A stretch of 64,000 nucleotides of DNA from Methanolinea sp. UBA275 (GTDB lineage: Archaea > Halobacteriota > Methanomicrobia > Methanomicrobiales > Methanospirillaceae): positions 1-64,000 of the forward strand of contig DAWU01000009.1 of NCBI GenBank assembly GCA_002506105.1. The letters run 5' to 3'. The notes beneath the pieces were generated by a model, which did no database searches, had not been told where the DNA came from, and worked only from the letters and a program-made list of their open reading frames with translations. The position numbers were made by a program, and so were the translations under genes. Shown here one piece after another: positions 35,679 through 44,500 of the stretch (positions within the stretch are counted from its first letter, which is position 1; each line of letters starts with the position of its first letter).

Positions 35679-36467
35679 TTATAATCTGATCCCGTGAGGC
35701 CAGCCCCTGCCGTTTCCGGGGTTGGTCGCAACGGTAACTTCGAGATCCGAAGAGAAGAGTCCGGCACCCTCCCGGACAGAAGAGAGCGCCTTATCCGGGG
35801 TGTTATTCATCTCGCTCAAGTGTGCGAGCATGATTGTATGGACGCTTGTGCAGAGTGCGTTGATGCACTTCGCTGCGTCCGGGTTGGAGAGGTGCCCTCT
35901 CCGGGACCGGATCCTCCGCTTGAGCATCTCGGGGTAGGGGCCGTTCTTCAGCATCTCGGGGCAGTGATTGCTCTCGAGAACAAGTGCATCCGACCGGGCA
36001 AAATACTCCATCATGCGTGGTGTCACCATCCCGGTATCGGTGCAGCACCCGATGGTTATGTCTCCCTCCCTGATGGAGAATCCGCACGGTTCACGGGCAT
36101 CGTGCGAGACTTCGAACGCCTCGACAGCAAAGTCACCGATGGTAAACCGCTCGCCATAATCGACCCGGACAGCCCGGATCGGGTTGCGCCTGACCGGCCT
36201 CGAATCAAGGAGATCGAGGAGCGTTCCCCCGGTTGAATAGACGGGGATCGAGAGATGGCGAGCCAGGGCTTCGACCGAGGCAATGTGGTCGATATGTTCG
36301 TGGGTGACAAGGATAGCGGAGAGCGTGTCGGCGGAACCACCGGCATTTTGCAGGCGGGTGAGGATCTCACGCTTCGAGAGCCCGGCATCGACAAGGAGTG
36401 ATGATGATGAACCCTCGATATAGAGGCAGTTCCCCTTGCTCCCGCTTGCAAGCGCAATGCACCGCAT
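35679..36467 (-). CDS. MBL-fold metallo-hydrolase (YycJ/WalJ-like)
   Basis: This 262-residue metallo-beta-lactamase-fold enzyme begins MRCIALASGSKGNCLYIEG, as do the YycJ-type exonuclease-like hydrolases, with the metal motif THEHIDHI near 56-63 and later histidines in VSHDAREPCGF and LESNHCPEML. Bacterial YycJ is a DNA 5'-3' exonuclease-like protein; the archaeal role is unknown. It is cytoplasmic, with no clear operon partner. Confidence 0.88.
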   Translation of the reverse strand: MRCIALASGSKGNCLYIEGSSSSLLVDAGLSKREILTRLQNAGGSADTLSAILVTHEHIDHIASVEALARHLSIPVYSTGGTLLDLLDSRPVRRNPIRAVRVDYGERFTIGDFAVEAFEVSHDAREPCGFSIREGDITIGCCTDTGMVTPRMMEYFARSDALVLESNHCPEMLKNGPYPEMLKRRIRSRRGHLSNPDAAKCINALCTSVHTIMLAHLSEMNNTPDKALSSVREGAGLFSSDLEVTVATNPGNGRGWPHGIRL

Positions 36468-36642
36468 TGCATCAGTATTTGGCCCGCATGCTAGAAAGAA
36501 ATGCCGATGCAGGCGGTTTCACAGGAACTGGAATGATACAAATCTTACAAGAATCAACGAATCAAATGTTCGGTCCTTGCCCGGCGTTCATGATGAAAGA
36601 AGGGTATTTGTTATTGGTGAGAGCATGTCGCGAATGTGACAC

Positions 36643-37722
36643 TCATTCTTCATTTTTTACGACATGAATGGCACTCGCCTTGAAGGAGGCATAGACTGAA
36701 GCACCCTTCGAGAGACCGAGTTCATCGTAGGATCGGCGGGTGATGATCGCAACGAGGGTGATCCCGGCATCCATCTTCATCTTCATGTTTGGTCCCATGG
36801 GTGTCACTCTGGTAATAGTTCCCGGAAGCTCATTGCGGGCACTGCTCTTGCCATCTTTTCCGACAAGGAAGATGATATCTTCCGGTCGCATGTAGACCGT
36901 CACCCGCGATCCCTGGAGATGGGAGCATGTGGCAATGACCGGGGTGCCGTTGATATCGATGGTTGCAAGGCCGGCGTCGTTTGAGACAACGGTTCCCTCA
37001 AATATATTGTCGACACCCACCATGCGGGCCACCTCGCGGTTCTTCGGCTGGTAGAATATCTCGTGAGAATCGCCTACCTGACCGAGGGTCCGGTTCAGGA
37101 TAACCGCGATCCGGGTAGCGAGACGCTGGCCCTGGACCATATCGTGTGTTGATAAGATGATCGTGGTTCCGAACTTCTCTGAAAGCGACAGGATAAGGTT
37201 CTCTATCCTCTCGGTGGATGCAGGATCGAGGTTCGCGGTCGGTTCATCCAGGAGGAGGATCTCGGGCTTTGTCACCAGTGCCCGTGCGATGGCAACGCGC
37301 TGCAGTTCGCCCCCTGAGAGCGTGGTCGCCTTTCTCTCTGCATACCCTTCAAGGCCAACCAGCCCCAGCGCTTCCGATACCCGGCGCTGGATCTCTTCCG
37401 ATTGCGTGTTGCGGAATTTCAGGCCAAGAGCCACGTTCTGGAACACGTTTCCCCGCAATGCAGCAGGCTTCTGGAATACCACGCTCATCCTCCTCCGGAG
37501 GGCAACCTTATCCCGTTCGGACACACGGGTATCCTTCCCGTCGATAAGGATGGAACCTGACGTTGGAAGTTCCAGTACGTTAATCAGCCTCAGGATGGTG
37601 GTCTTCCCTGTCCCGCTCGGCCCGATGAAGGTGAAGATCTCCCCTTTTTCTATCCTGAACGTCAGGTCATTGAGAACATTTTTCTCGCCAAAACTCTTGC
37701 TCACATGGGAAAATTCGATCAT
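36643..37722 (-). CDS. tupC: Tungstate/molybdate ABC transporter ATP-binding protein (TupC-like)
   Basis: This 359-residue ABC ATPase has Walker A IGPSGTGKTT near 32-42, signature LSGGELQRVAIARAL and Walker B ILLLDEPTANLDP, followed by a D loop and H loop STHD. A regulatory C-terminal extension of about 120 residues ends in a TOBE/MOP-like domain (ARNELPGTITRVTPMGPNMKMKMDAGITLVAIITRRS), as found in oxyanion transporters that bind Mo or W. It is the second gene of a pair with the permease, two bases downstream. No binding protein is adjacent. Confidence 0.85.
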   Translation of the reverse strand: MIEFSHVSKSFGEKNVLNDLTFRIEKGEIFTFIGPSGTGKTTILRLINVLELPTSGSILIDGKDTRVSERDKVALRRRMSVVFQKPAALRGNVFQNVALGLKFRNTQSEEIQRRVSEALGLVGLEGYAERKATTLSGGELQRVAIARALVTKPEILLLDEPTANLDPASTERIENLILSLSEKFGTTIILSTHDMVQGQRLATRIAVILNRTLGQVGDSHEIFYQPKNREVARMVGVDNIFEGTVVSNDAGLATIDINGTPVIATCSHLQGSRVTVYMRPEDIIFLVGKDGKSSARNELPGTITRVTPMGPNMKMKMDAGITLVAIITRRSYDELGLSKGASVYASFKASAIHVVKNEE

Positions 37723-37724
37723 CG

Positions 37725-38411
37725 TTACCGCTCCTGGACCAGGAAAAGGGCCGTGGTGACCAGCAATGCGATGGCGAGGAGGATGATGCCAAGCGCGATC
37801 GAGAATGCGATGTTGCCCATGGACGTCTCCAGGGCAATCGCAGTGGTAAGGACACGCGTGTATCCCCGGATATTGCCACCGATGATCATCGCCGCGCCAA
37901 CCTCCGAGATAGCCCTCCCGAAGCCGAGTATGACTCCGCCGAGGATCGCGAACCGGGCTTCCTTCACAATCGTCCAGATGGTCTGGGACGAGGTAGCACC
38001 GAGCGATATGACTTCATCCTGGATAGTCTTCTCCACTCCTGAAAGCGCAATCAATGTCATCCCTACGAGTAGGGGAACGACAAGCACGGTCTGGCCGATG
38101 ACCATACCCCAGGGGGTGAAGAGGAGACCGAGAAATCCCAGGGGTCCCACTCTTGAGAGGAGAAGGAAGACAAAGAGACCGGCAATAACGGTCGGTAGGG
38201 CGTAGAGTGTCTGGATGATGGTGACGAGCCCGCGTTTTCCCCCGAATTCCCTGAAGTGAATGTAGCCGCCTATCGGAATTGCAATGAGTGCTGCGACAGC
38301 GGTCGCGGCAAGTGATATGAGAAGCGATCTCGCGGTGATCTCTAGAACTTCCGGGTCAAGGCTGACGATAAGTTCGACTGCCTGGATAAAGCCATCAACG
38401 ATCTCGTTCAT
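37725..38411 (-). CDS. tupB: Tungstate/molybdate ABC transporter permease (TupB-like)
   Basis: This 228-residue inner-membrane permease has five or six helices and the EAA-type coupling loop (EVISLGATSSQTIWTIVKEARFAILGGVILGFGRAISEVGAAMIIGGN, about residue 140-188). The GRAISEVGAAMIIGGNI block is characteristic of the TupB/tungstate permease group (these also resemble PstC/PstA). The companion ATPase is TupC-like and follows two bases later. A TATA-like TTTAAAATA lies 70-90 bases upstream. No tupA precedes it; the two TupA-type lipoproteins are 20 kb away. Confidence 0.85.
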   Translation of the reverse strand: MNEIVDGFIQAVELIVSLDPEVLEITARSLLISLAATAVAALIAIPIGGYIHFREFGGKRGLVTIIQTLYALPTVIAGLFVFLLLSRVGPLGFLGLLFTPWGMVIGQTVLVVPLLVGMTLIALSGVEKTIQDEVISLGATSSQTIWTIVKEARFAILGGVILGFGRAISEVGAAMIIGGNIRGYTRVLTTAIALETSMGNIAFSIALGIILLAIALLVTTALFLVQER

Positions 38412-38531
38412 ACATGCCGTCCCGGTTCAAGACAAGAAATGCCCCTCTTGCGTGAGAATGCTCTGCCTTAAATAAAAGAGTATGGAGTTTTATTTTATTT
38501 TAAATGTGATAAATGACACAGCGTTAACCTG

Positions 38532-38543
38532 TTGATATATCAA
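38532..38543. promoter_or_regulatory. 12-bp palindrome upstream of tupBC
   Basis: TTGATATATCAA is a perfect dyad 121 bases before the tupB ATG, in AT-rich DNA. Similar TTGATATA stretches occur at the promoters of corA and the 5 kb surface gene, so it may simply be a TATA element. An operator for Mo/W control is possible but unproved. Confidence 0.25.
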
Positions 38544-38557
38544 TTAGTATACCAGGG

Positions 38558-38908
38558 TTATGACAAATGAGCCCGGGATTCGAGATCGGAAAGCACCTTT
38601 TCTCCCATAAGCAGGATTGCCTGATCCCGGAATCTCTCTGAGATGATTTTCAACAATTTTTTTGTCCCTGTGGGGGTCGTGAGGATCCCGACCCGTTCGG
38701 CTCGGGTGACAAGCTGCATCTCCTCCATCATGGCGAAATAGGGGAGAACATAATAGTGCGGTACCTTGAGATAATCAGCCAGGCGTCGGGTGGTGGGGAA
38801 CCGGATCATCACATTCCCGGGGGAAAAGACCAAGTTTATCACTTTCTCTTCTTCGAGGAGGATTCGCACCGCGGCTTCAAATATTCCATCAACACTCAAT
38901 GCTGCCAT
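38558..38908 (-). CDS. Small winged-helix-like protein next to tupBC
   Basis: About 116 residues from the ATG at 38908 (a GTG 15 codons upstream is an alternative start). The pattern DGIFEAAVRILLEEEKVINLVFSPGNVMIRFPTTRRLADYLKVPHYYVLPYFAMMEEMQLVTRAERVGILTTPTGTKKLLKIISERF looks like a winged helix-turn-helix DNA-binding domain (recognition helix around YYVLPYFAMMEEM, wing with RVGILTT). It lies upstream of tupBC on the same strand, so it may be their metal-responsive regulator. The family is not recognised and it lacks a ModE-type ligand domain. Confidence 0.55.
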   Translation of the reverse strand: MAALSVDGIFEAAVRILLEEEKVINLVFSPGNVMIRFPTTRRLADYLKVPHYYVLPYFAMMEEMQLVTRAERVGILTTPTGTKKLLKIISERFRDQAILLMGEKVLSDLESRAHLS

Positions 38909-38977
38909 GTTCGATACTAGTGAATACGAGGAGAAACCTGATAAAAGGTTCACAAAAAAAAGGTATGAATTAAATCT

Positions 38978-39184
38978 TCAGTGTCTCTTCTTCTTTTCTT
39001 CGTCAGGTATTTCTTCGAGGTATACCACTTCAGCCTTGACATCCTTTGCGATCTGTTCGATCTCGAATTTCCTGAAGTGAATTGCCTGGATCTGGATTTC
39101 CCCGCCGGTAATTGCCACGACGCGGAACATGGGCTGCTTCACGCCCTCTCCGACTTTCTGCCGTTCGCGCACATAGATCTTCAT
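38978..39184 (-). CDS. Small protein divergent from the Mo-storage-like gene
   Basis: About 68 residues (MKIYVRERQKVGEGVKQPMFRVVAITGG ... KKKRH). The basic, beta-rich start and charged KRH tail look real. I start it at the ATG at 39184 (17 codons inside the longest frame) because a TATA-like GGTATAAC sits about 65 bases upstream and the ATG at 39235 would lie too close to it. Function unknown. Its position between tup genes and the storage-like gene suggests a Mo/W role. Confidence 0.6.
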   Translation of the reverse strand: MKIYVRERQKVGEGVKQPMFRVVAITGGEIQIQAIHFRKFEIEQIAKDVKAEVVYLEEIPDEEKKKRH

Positions 39185-39252
39185 TCTGCGTTCAACTCCT
39201 TCCGTTGTTTCATATACCTCATGGCATATCAGCATAATGTATCATCTGTTAT

Positions 39253-39262
39253 ACCAATTGGT
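39253..39262. promoter_or_regulatory. Palindrome ACCAATTGGT in the divergent promoter
   Basis: A perfect 10-bp dyad lies in the short stretch between the divergent small gene and the Mo-storage-like gene, overlapping a TATAAC-like element read on the minus strand. It is a candidate shared operator; evidence is the symmetry and position only. Confidence 0.3.
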
Positions 39263-39282
39263 CTACAAATAATGTATTAACC

Positions 39283-40122
39283 ATGTCATCTTATAAAACT
39301 ATCGTGCACAGAAAGAAAGGTGAACGGTTCGAAGTGGCGAACAGGCTCCAGGGAGAATCACTGGTACGAAAAAGCCTGCTCAGGTCTTTTGAAGGAGGAG
39401 AACAGATCCGCCTGCTTCCTGACCTTAATGTTATTAAGATAGGCGGGCATGGAATCATGGACTACGGCAGGGAAGTGGTCATGCCGCTCGTGCAGGAGAT
39501 CGGGGAGCTCTCCAGGGAACACAAGATCCTGGTCGCAACCGGTGGAGGTGTCCGGGTCCGGCATACCCTCGACCTTGGGCTCGATCTTGGCATGCCAACA
39601 GGCGTACTTGCGGAGCTGACAGGGAAAATAAGTGAGCAGAATGCCATCATGATGTCCCTGCTTCTCTCTCCCTGGCATGGAGTCCGGATTCATACCGGGG
39701 ATCTCCTCGAACTCCCAATGCTCTTCCACATGGGAGTGCTCCCTGTCATCCATGGGACTCCCCCGTATGGTCTTTATGAGCAGCCTGCCGAAGTCGGGTA
39801 TATCCCGCCCCACCGGACCGATACGGGTGCGTTCCTTGTCGCCGAGCTCCTCGGCGCGAAAAACCTTATCCTCGTCAAGAACGTCGATGGGTTGTTCACC
39901 GAGAATCCCCATACTCACCCGGATGCGGAATTGATACCGGAGATCACCGCACAGGAACTTTTGGAGAAGGACATGGATGACCTGGTTCTCGAACCGGCGG
40001 TCCTCGAGATGATGGTGCATTCCCGGGTGATCAAGGAGGTAAAGATTGTCAATGGGCACACGCCAGGCAATGTCAGGGCTGCGCTCACCGGAAAGCGTGT
40101 GGGCACTCTCATAAGGTCCTGA
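39283..40122 (+). CDS. Molybdenum storage protein-like/UMP kinase-like protein
   Basis: This 279-residue protein has the amino-acid-kinase fold and, more exactly, the pattern of the molybdenum storage protein (MoSto) subunits. It has a roughly 45-residue N-terminal extension, then LLPDLNVIKIGGHGIMDYGREVVMPLVQEIGELSREHKILVATGGGVRVRHTLDLGLDLGMPTGVLAELTGKISEQNA, PPHRTDTGAFL, VKNVDGLFTENP and a terminal VVNGHTPGNVRAALTGKRVGTLI block. MoSto subunits form a cage that stores polyoxomolybdate using ATP. Here the gene sits between tupBC and a MOT1-type permease, supporting a Mo/W store. True UMP kinases usually lack the extension. Oligomer and metal binding are untested. Confidence 0.75.
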   Translation: MSSYKTIVHRKKGERFEVANRLQGESLVRKSLLRSFEGGEQIRLLPDLNVIKIGGHGIMDYGREVVMPLVQEIGELSREHKILVATGGGVRVRHTLDLGLDLGMPTGVLAELTGKISEQNAIMMSLLLSPWHGVRIHTGDLLELPMLFHMGVLPVIHGTPPYGLYEQPAEVGYIPPHRTDTGAFLVAELLGAKNLILVKNVDGLFTENPHTHPDAELIPEITAQELLEKDMDDLVLEPAVLEMMVHSRVIKEVKIVNGHTPGNVRAALTGKRVGTLIRS

Positions 40123-40151
40123 TGTAAGTATCAGATCAACAGGAATGAAGG

Positions 40152-41267
40152 ATGGACGATGAGAAATCAAGCCCCCGGGTGCAGTTCGATATTCATGAAC
40201 TTGCAGGGAGCACCGGTGATTTCGGGACCATCCTCCCTCTTATCCTCGCGGTCTCAGCGATTGCAGGACTTTCATTAGGATATATTCTCCTCTTTTTTGG
40301 TATCTGGTTCATCATCACGGGATTCTATTACCGGCTCCCTGTTCCCATTGAGCCGATGAAAGTCATCGCGGTTGTCGCCATCGCAGGGAACATGAGTGCA
40401 GGCCAGATCGCAGCCGCAGGACTCATACTGGGTATCCTTTTCTTAGCCTTCGGGTATGGCAGGTGGCTGGACATGTTAGAGAAGTATATTCCGAAAAGTG
40501 TGATCCGGGGTATCCAGCTGGGTCTTGCACTCCTGCTTATCAGGACCTCTGTTGGCTTCATGACAGGGGACCTACTCATATTCGGGCTCGCCCTTGCCCT
40601 CATGGTTGGAATGTACATGACTGCCCGTATCATGAAAATCCCCGACCTCTCTGCGCTCATTCTCATCGCAGTCGCGTTTGTTGTGGGTATACTCACCCAG
40701 GGTTTTCCAGGCTTCGCGCTTCTTCCCCCTCCAGCCTTCATCCTCCCCTCCGTTGAAGATATCCCTGCAGCCCTTGGCACTCTGGTGGTTCCCCAGGCAC
40801 TCCTCACCATAACAAATGCAATCCTTGCAACTTCTCTCCTTACCAAAGATCTCTTCGGGCATGAGGTGAGACCCGCCCGGCTCTCACGGACCATAGGTCT
40901 CATGAACCTCACATCAATCCCGTTCGGTGGTTTTCCGATGTGCCATGGAGCAGGCGGGATGGCAGGTCAGTATCGGTTCGGAGCAAGAACGGGGGGAGCA
41001 AATATCCTTGCAGGGATCTTCTTTCTCGTCCTTGCTTTTCTTTTCGCGAGTCCTGACGTACTTGGGCTGATCTCCGAGGGTTTCTATGGAGCTCTTCTTG
41101 TTTTTGTAGCCCTCGAGCTGGGGCGCCATGGAATCAAGACGGATTCATACATTGTGACCGGGACGATCGCAATCCTCTCTCTCGCCACGAATATGACGAT
41201 CGCGTTTGTCGTAGGGATATGCCTTGCCTATGGAATCACATATGTTCAGAAATACCGACGAAAATAA
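40152..41267 (+). CDS. MOT1-family molybdate transporter
   Basis: This 371-residue polytopic protein, about ten helices, carries two signature motifs of MOT1-type molybdate permeases: PVPIEPMKVIAVVAIAG near 58-74 and PMCHGAGGMAGQYRFGARTGG near 262-282. The start LAGSTGDFGTILPLILA also matches. MOT1 members import molybdate with high affinity. The start is 29 bases after the storage-like gene, so the two are co-transcribed. Sulfate or another oxyanion cannot be excluded, but SulP members look different. Confidence 0.85.
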   Translation: MDDEKSSPRVQFDIHELAGSTGDFGTILPLILAVSAIAGLSLGYILLFFGIWFIITGFYYRLPVPIEPMKVIAVVAIAGNMSAGQIAAAGLILGILFLAFGYGRWLDMLEKYIPKSVIRGIQLGLALLLIRTSVGFMTGDLLIFGLALALMVGMYMTARIMKIPDLSALILIAVAFVVGILTQGFPGFALLPPPAFILPSVEDIPAALGTLVVPQALLTITNAILATSLLTKDLFGHEVRPARLSRTIGLMNLTSIPFGGFPMCHGAGGMAGQYRFGARTGGANILAGIFFLVLAFLFASPDVLGLISEGFYGALLVFVALELGRHGIKTDSYIVTGTIAILSLATNMTIAFVVGICLAYGITYVQKYRRK

Positions 41268-41510
41268 CCCCCAATTGCGTACGAATTCCATTGACGATCC
41301 CCTGGAAAGAATGAAAATTTCCTGGAATGGTGTGCACATTCGAGATATATACCTCAATTCATGAAAAATTGGCATAACGCCAGAAATGATCCAGATATCT
41401 TCGAGGTATTGGCCTCGTTCAGGAAAAACCCCTTTATTTCGTCATCCTGACACAACTCACATGAATGATGACAATTTCTTGATTGAGATGGATTCACACC
41501 GGAGAAAGAG

Positions 41511-41517
41511 AAAAAAA
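41511..41517 (-). terminator. T-run after the giant surface-protein gene
   Basis: Seven thymidines on the minus strand immediately follow the stop codon of the gene ending at 41518, then a pyrimidine-rich stretch. This ends the large minus-strand gene run and faces the convergent MOT1 gene. Confidence 0.5.
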
Positions 41518-44500
41518 TCAGATGGGGAGGGGGTTGAAGGTGCGGGTTACCATGACATACCCCGTCCGTGTGTCACTCCCATTGTCGTTTGCTACCGTCA
41601 GTTTCACAAAATATACACCTCTGTTCTGATAGGTATGAACAGGGTTCTGTTCTGCTGATGAGCTCTGGTCACCAAAGTCCCATAGCCATGAGGTGGGGTT
41701 TTGTGTGGACTTATCAGTAAATACGACCTCCAGAGGAGCATTCCCGCTCCTGGCACTCTGGGAGAACTGGGCATCCGGAAGGTCTTTCCATGGTGAAGGT
41801 GGTGTCGGCGTGACAGTCGGTGTGACAAATTTTCCTGACCTGACCCAGGCATGAGAGGTATAGGTGTCACTCCCCCCGCTGTTGTAGACTGTTAACGTGA
41901 CGATAAATCTACCCGCGCGTGTATACATATGGCTTGGATTCTGTTCTGATGATCCCGAGCCATCGCCGAAGTCCCACTGCCATTTTTGTGGTGCCCCGGT
42001 GGAGCGGTCGGAGAAACTGACCGTCAGGGGAGCATACCCGATGATCGGTTTCAGGGTAAACCGTGCGACGGGAGGTTTCCCGGACTGGCCAACGACAATG
42101 TAGTCAGTCTTTGTGCTTGTCGATGATCCGGCCCCGTTGCCAGCAGTAAACACAACGGTGTAGGTTCCGGGAAGGGAGTACACGTGTGTGACGACAGTAG
42201 TTGCATTCGCCCACGCTGTTGTTCCGTCACCGAAGTCCCAGAAACGGGATGTCACGGTTCCGGTCGAAGTGTCAGTAAACTGGACGTTGAGGGGTGCCTG
42301 CCCGGACTGGATGTCGGATGTGAAGACTGCAACAGGGGGTGTGGGAGGCGCCGTCACCGTGATATAATTGCCTTTCACTTCCGAATCGCTTCCTCCCGCT
42401 TTTGTCACCGTCAGCCGGACCGAGTACGTCCCGGGAACCTGGTATGTGAAGAGTGGATTCTGTTCAGTGCTGTCGATTGTCCCGTCATCCTGGAAATCCC
42501 AGGCCCAGTTCAAGGGTTCACCAGTGGAGAGATCGGTGAACTGGACCGGGAGTGGTGCTGAACCTGTCAGGGGTGTGGCAGTGAAGTCAGTAACAGGAGT
42601 TACCGATGAGGGGATGAGTACGACCGACGAGATGCCCTTTACCACCTTTGCTCCTGTGACATTCTGCCCGACAAGCCTGAGAGGCCAACTTGAATCACCT
42701 TCGGGAATGCGGCTTCCATTCAGGGTGTTGGCCACGATATAGTTGGCATTTCTGAAGGTATCCCTGCTGTCGAAAGTGTAATTGTACCCGTCTGATGCAG
42801 TGACGATGATCCTGTAACCTTCCAGTGCCCTGGTCTCGTTGTAAGCGTGATCAGAATGCTGGTCAGCATCATCAACGAATCCGCAGAGGAACCAGAGCGG
42901 CATCCCTTCCCATGTCCGTCCCTGGGAATCGGTATACGCAGCCTTGTGATCCGCGCCGAACTGGCAGGCGAGTGCAGATTCAAAGTAATTTCGTGTGATT
43001 GTCTCGTTCAGGCCGCCCAGAGCCTCCCCGTCAAGGACAAGTGTCCATTCAGTAACAGGAGAGGCGTAGATCCTGATTGTGGCGATATATTTGGCCGAGA
43101 GGCCTGCCACGGATGGGTACTGAACTCCTGCATCCCAGTAGTAGTGCCAGTATTGCTGGGCAAGTGCTTCATGCATATTCCACTGCCCGGTGACATGGTC
43201 CTCCGGGGTGAAAAAGAGCCTTGGGCCGTCGCCGTACTGGGGGACATACTTCCCGTCAGCATACCATGCAATGATCGTATCGCCCAGGTTGGAATAGACA
43301 TGCGGATTGGTATAGATACAATCATACGGGAGCGTGGTCTCCCAGCCATCTGTCGCAACGAAGGTGATCTCGGTGCCAGGCTCCATTCCTCCGACGAGAT
43401 CGCAGAGATCGCTGACCCTGGTCCCCTTGATCGCATTATCGACCTTGGGCGGGTTCATGCCCTTTGTCTCTGTGGGATCCCAGAGATCGGCAGGATCGAG
43501 GGTGACACCCTGGTACATGTAATGCGTGACCCCATCACCGACAACAGGGAGGTGTGCTTCCATCCAGACGTGGTCAACCGTGGTTTCATTGATGATGGTG
43601 ACGCCGTCCGCATCATACTTGATGATGTGAATCTGGGGAATTTCTGTGGGTTCCTGGAACTCGGTCAGTTCGATTTTTTCAACATTGCCGACACTGTAAT
43701 GAACCGAGGGGAGACCTGCACCCACCAGGCGGAGGGGATACGGAGGATGCGATCCATCGGTGGGAAGAGGCAGGCCGTTCATCCTGTTGGCAATGATAAA
43801 CCCGTTCGTGGTCCCGATCTCCTGGCTGGTGAACTCCTTGCTGTATCCGTCCCCGGCAGTCACGATGACTGTATAGCCGGCATTTGCGAGCGTGTTATTG
43901 AATCCGTTCGGGCCGTGCGGAATCCTGTCGTCGACCCATCCCATGAGCCTCCAGAGCGGTACGCCCTCGTAGACATTCCCGTCCCCGTCGGTATAGGTGG
44001 CTGAATGGCATGATGCCCAGTACTCGAATTCAGGTTGCGGGATCGTGTCACGTATTGCACCTTCAAGAAGCAGGTCCCAGTCTCCCTCAGGATATCCGGG
44101 GAGACCTTCGAGCCTGATAGTTGCGATGTTCCCGATGCTCTTCCCCCCGGTTGCGCTGGTGCCCACGAGTCTCAAGGGGGCCTCATTCCCGCTAAGCGGC
44201 TGGCCGTTCTTGACATTCGCGACGAGATAATTGCCGCTGTGTGCGACATCGCTGCTGGAGAAGGTCCTGTTGTACCCGTCTCCCGCCATCACGCGGATTG
44301 TATATCCCGACGATGCCAGGGTATCATTGAAGGTCCAGTGTGAAGAGGTCTCTATGTCATCGACGGCTCCGGCAAGGACCCACAGAGGTATCCCGCTCCA
44401 GACATTCCCGTCCCCGTCAGTCCAGGTTGTCGTGTGGATGCAGGTGAGTGCTTCTTCAAAGTATGCCTGGGTGATGGTATCGACGATTTCCCCTTCCATC

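Noticed and set aside
38532..38543. TTGATATATCAA as a Mo/W operator shared with other promoters
   Set aside because: Similar TTGATATA stretches occur at corA and near the giant gene, so it is more simply a TATA-type element; kept only as a weak candidate.
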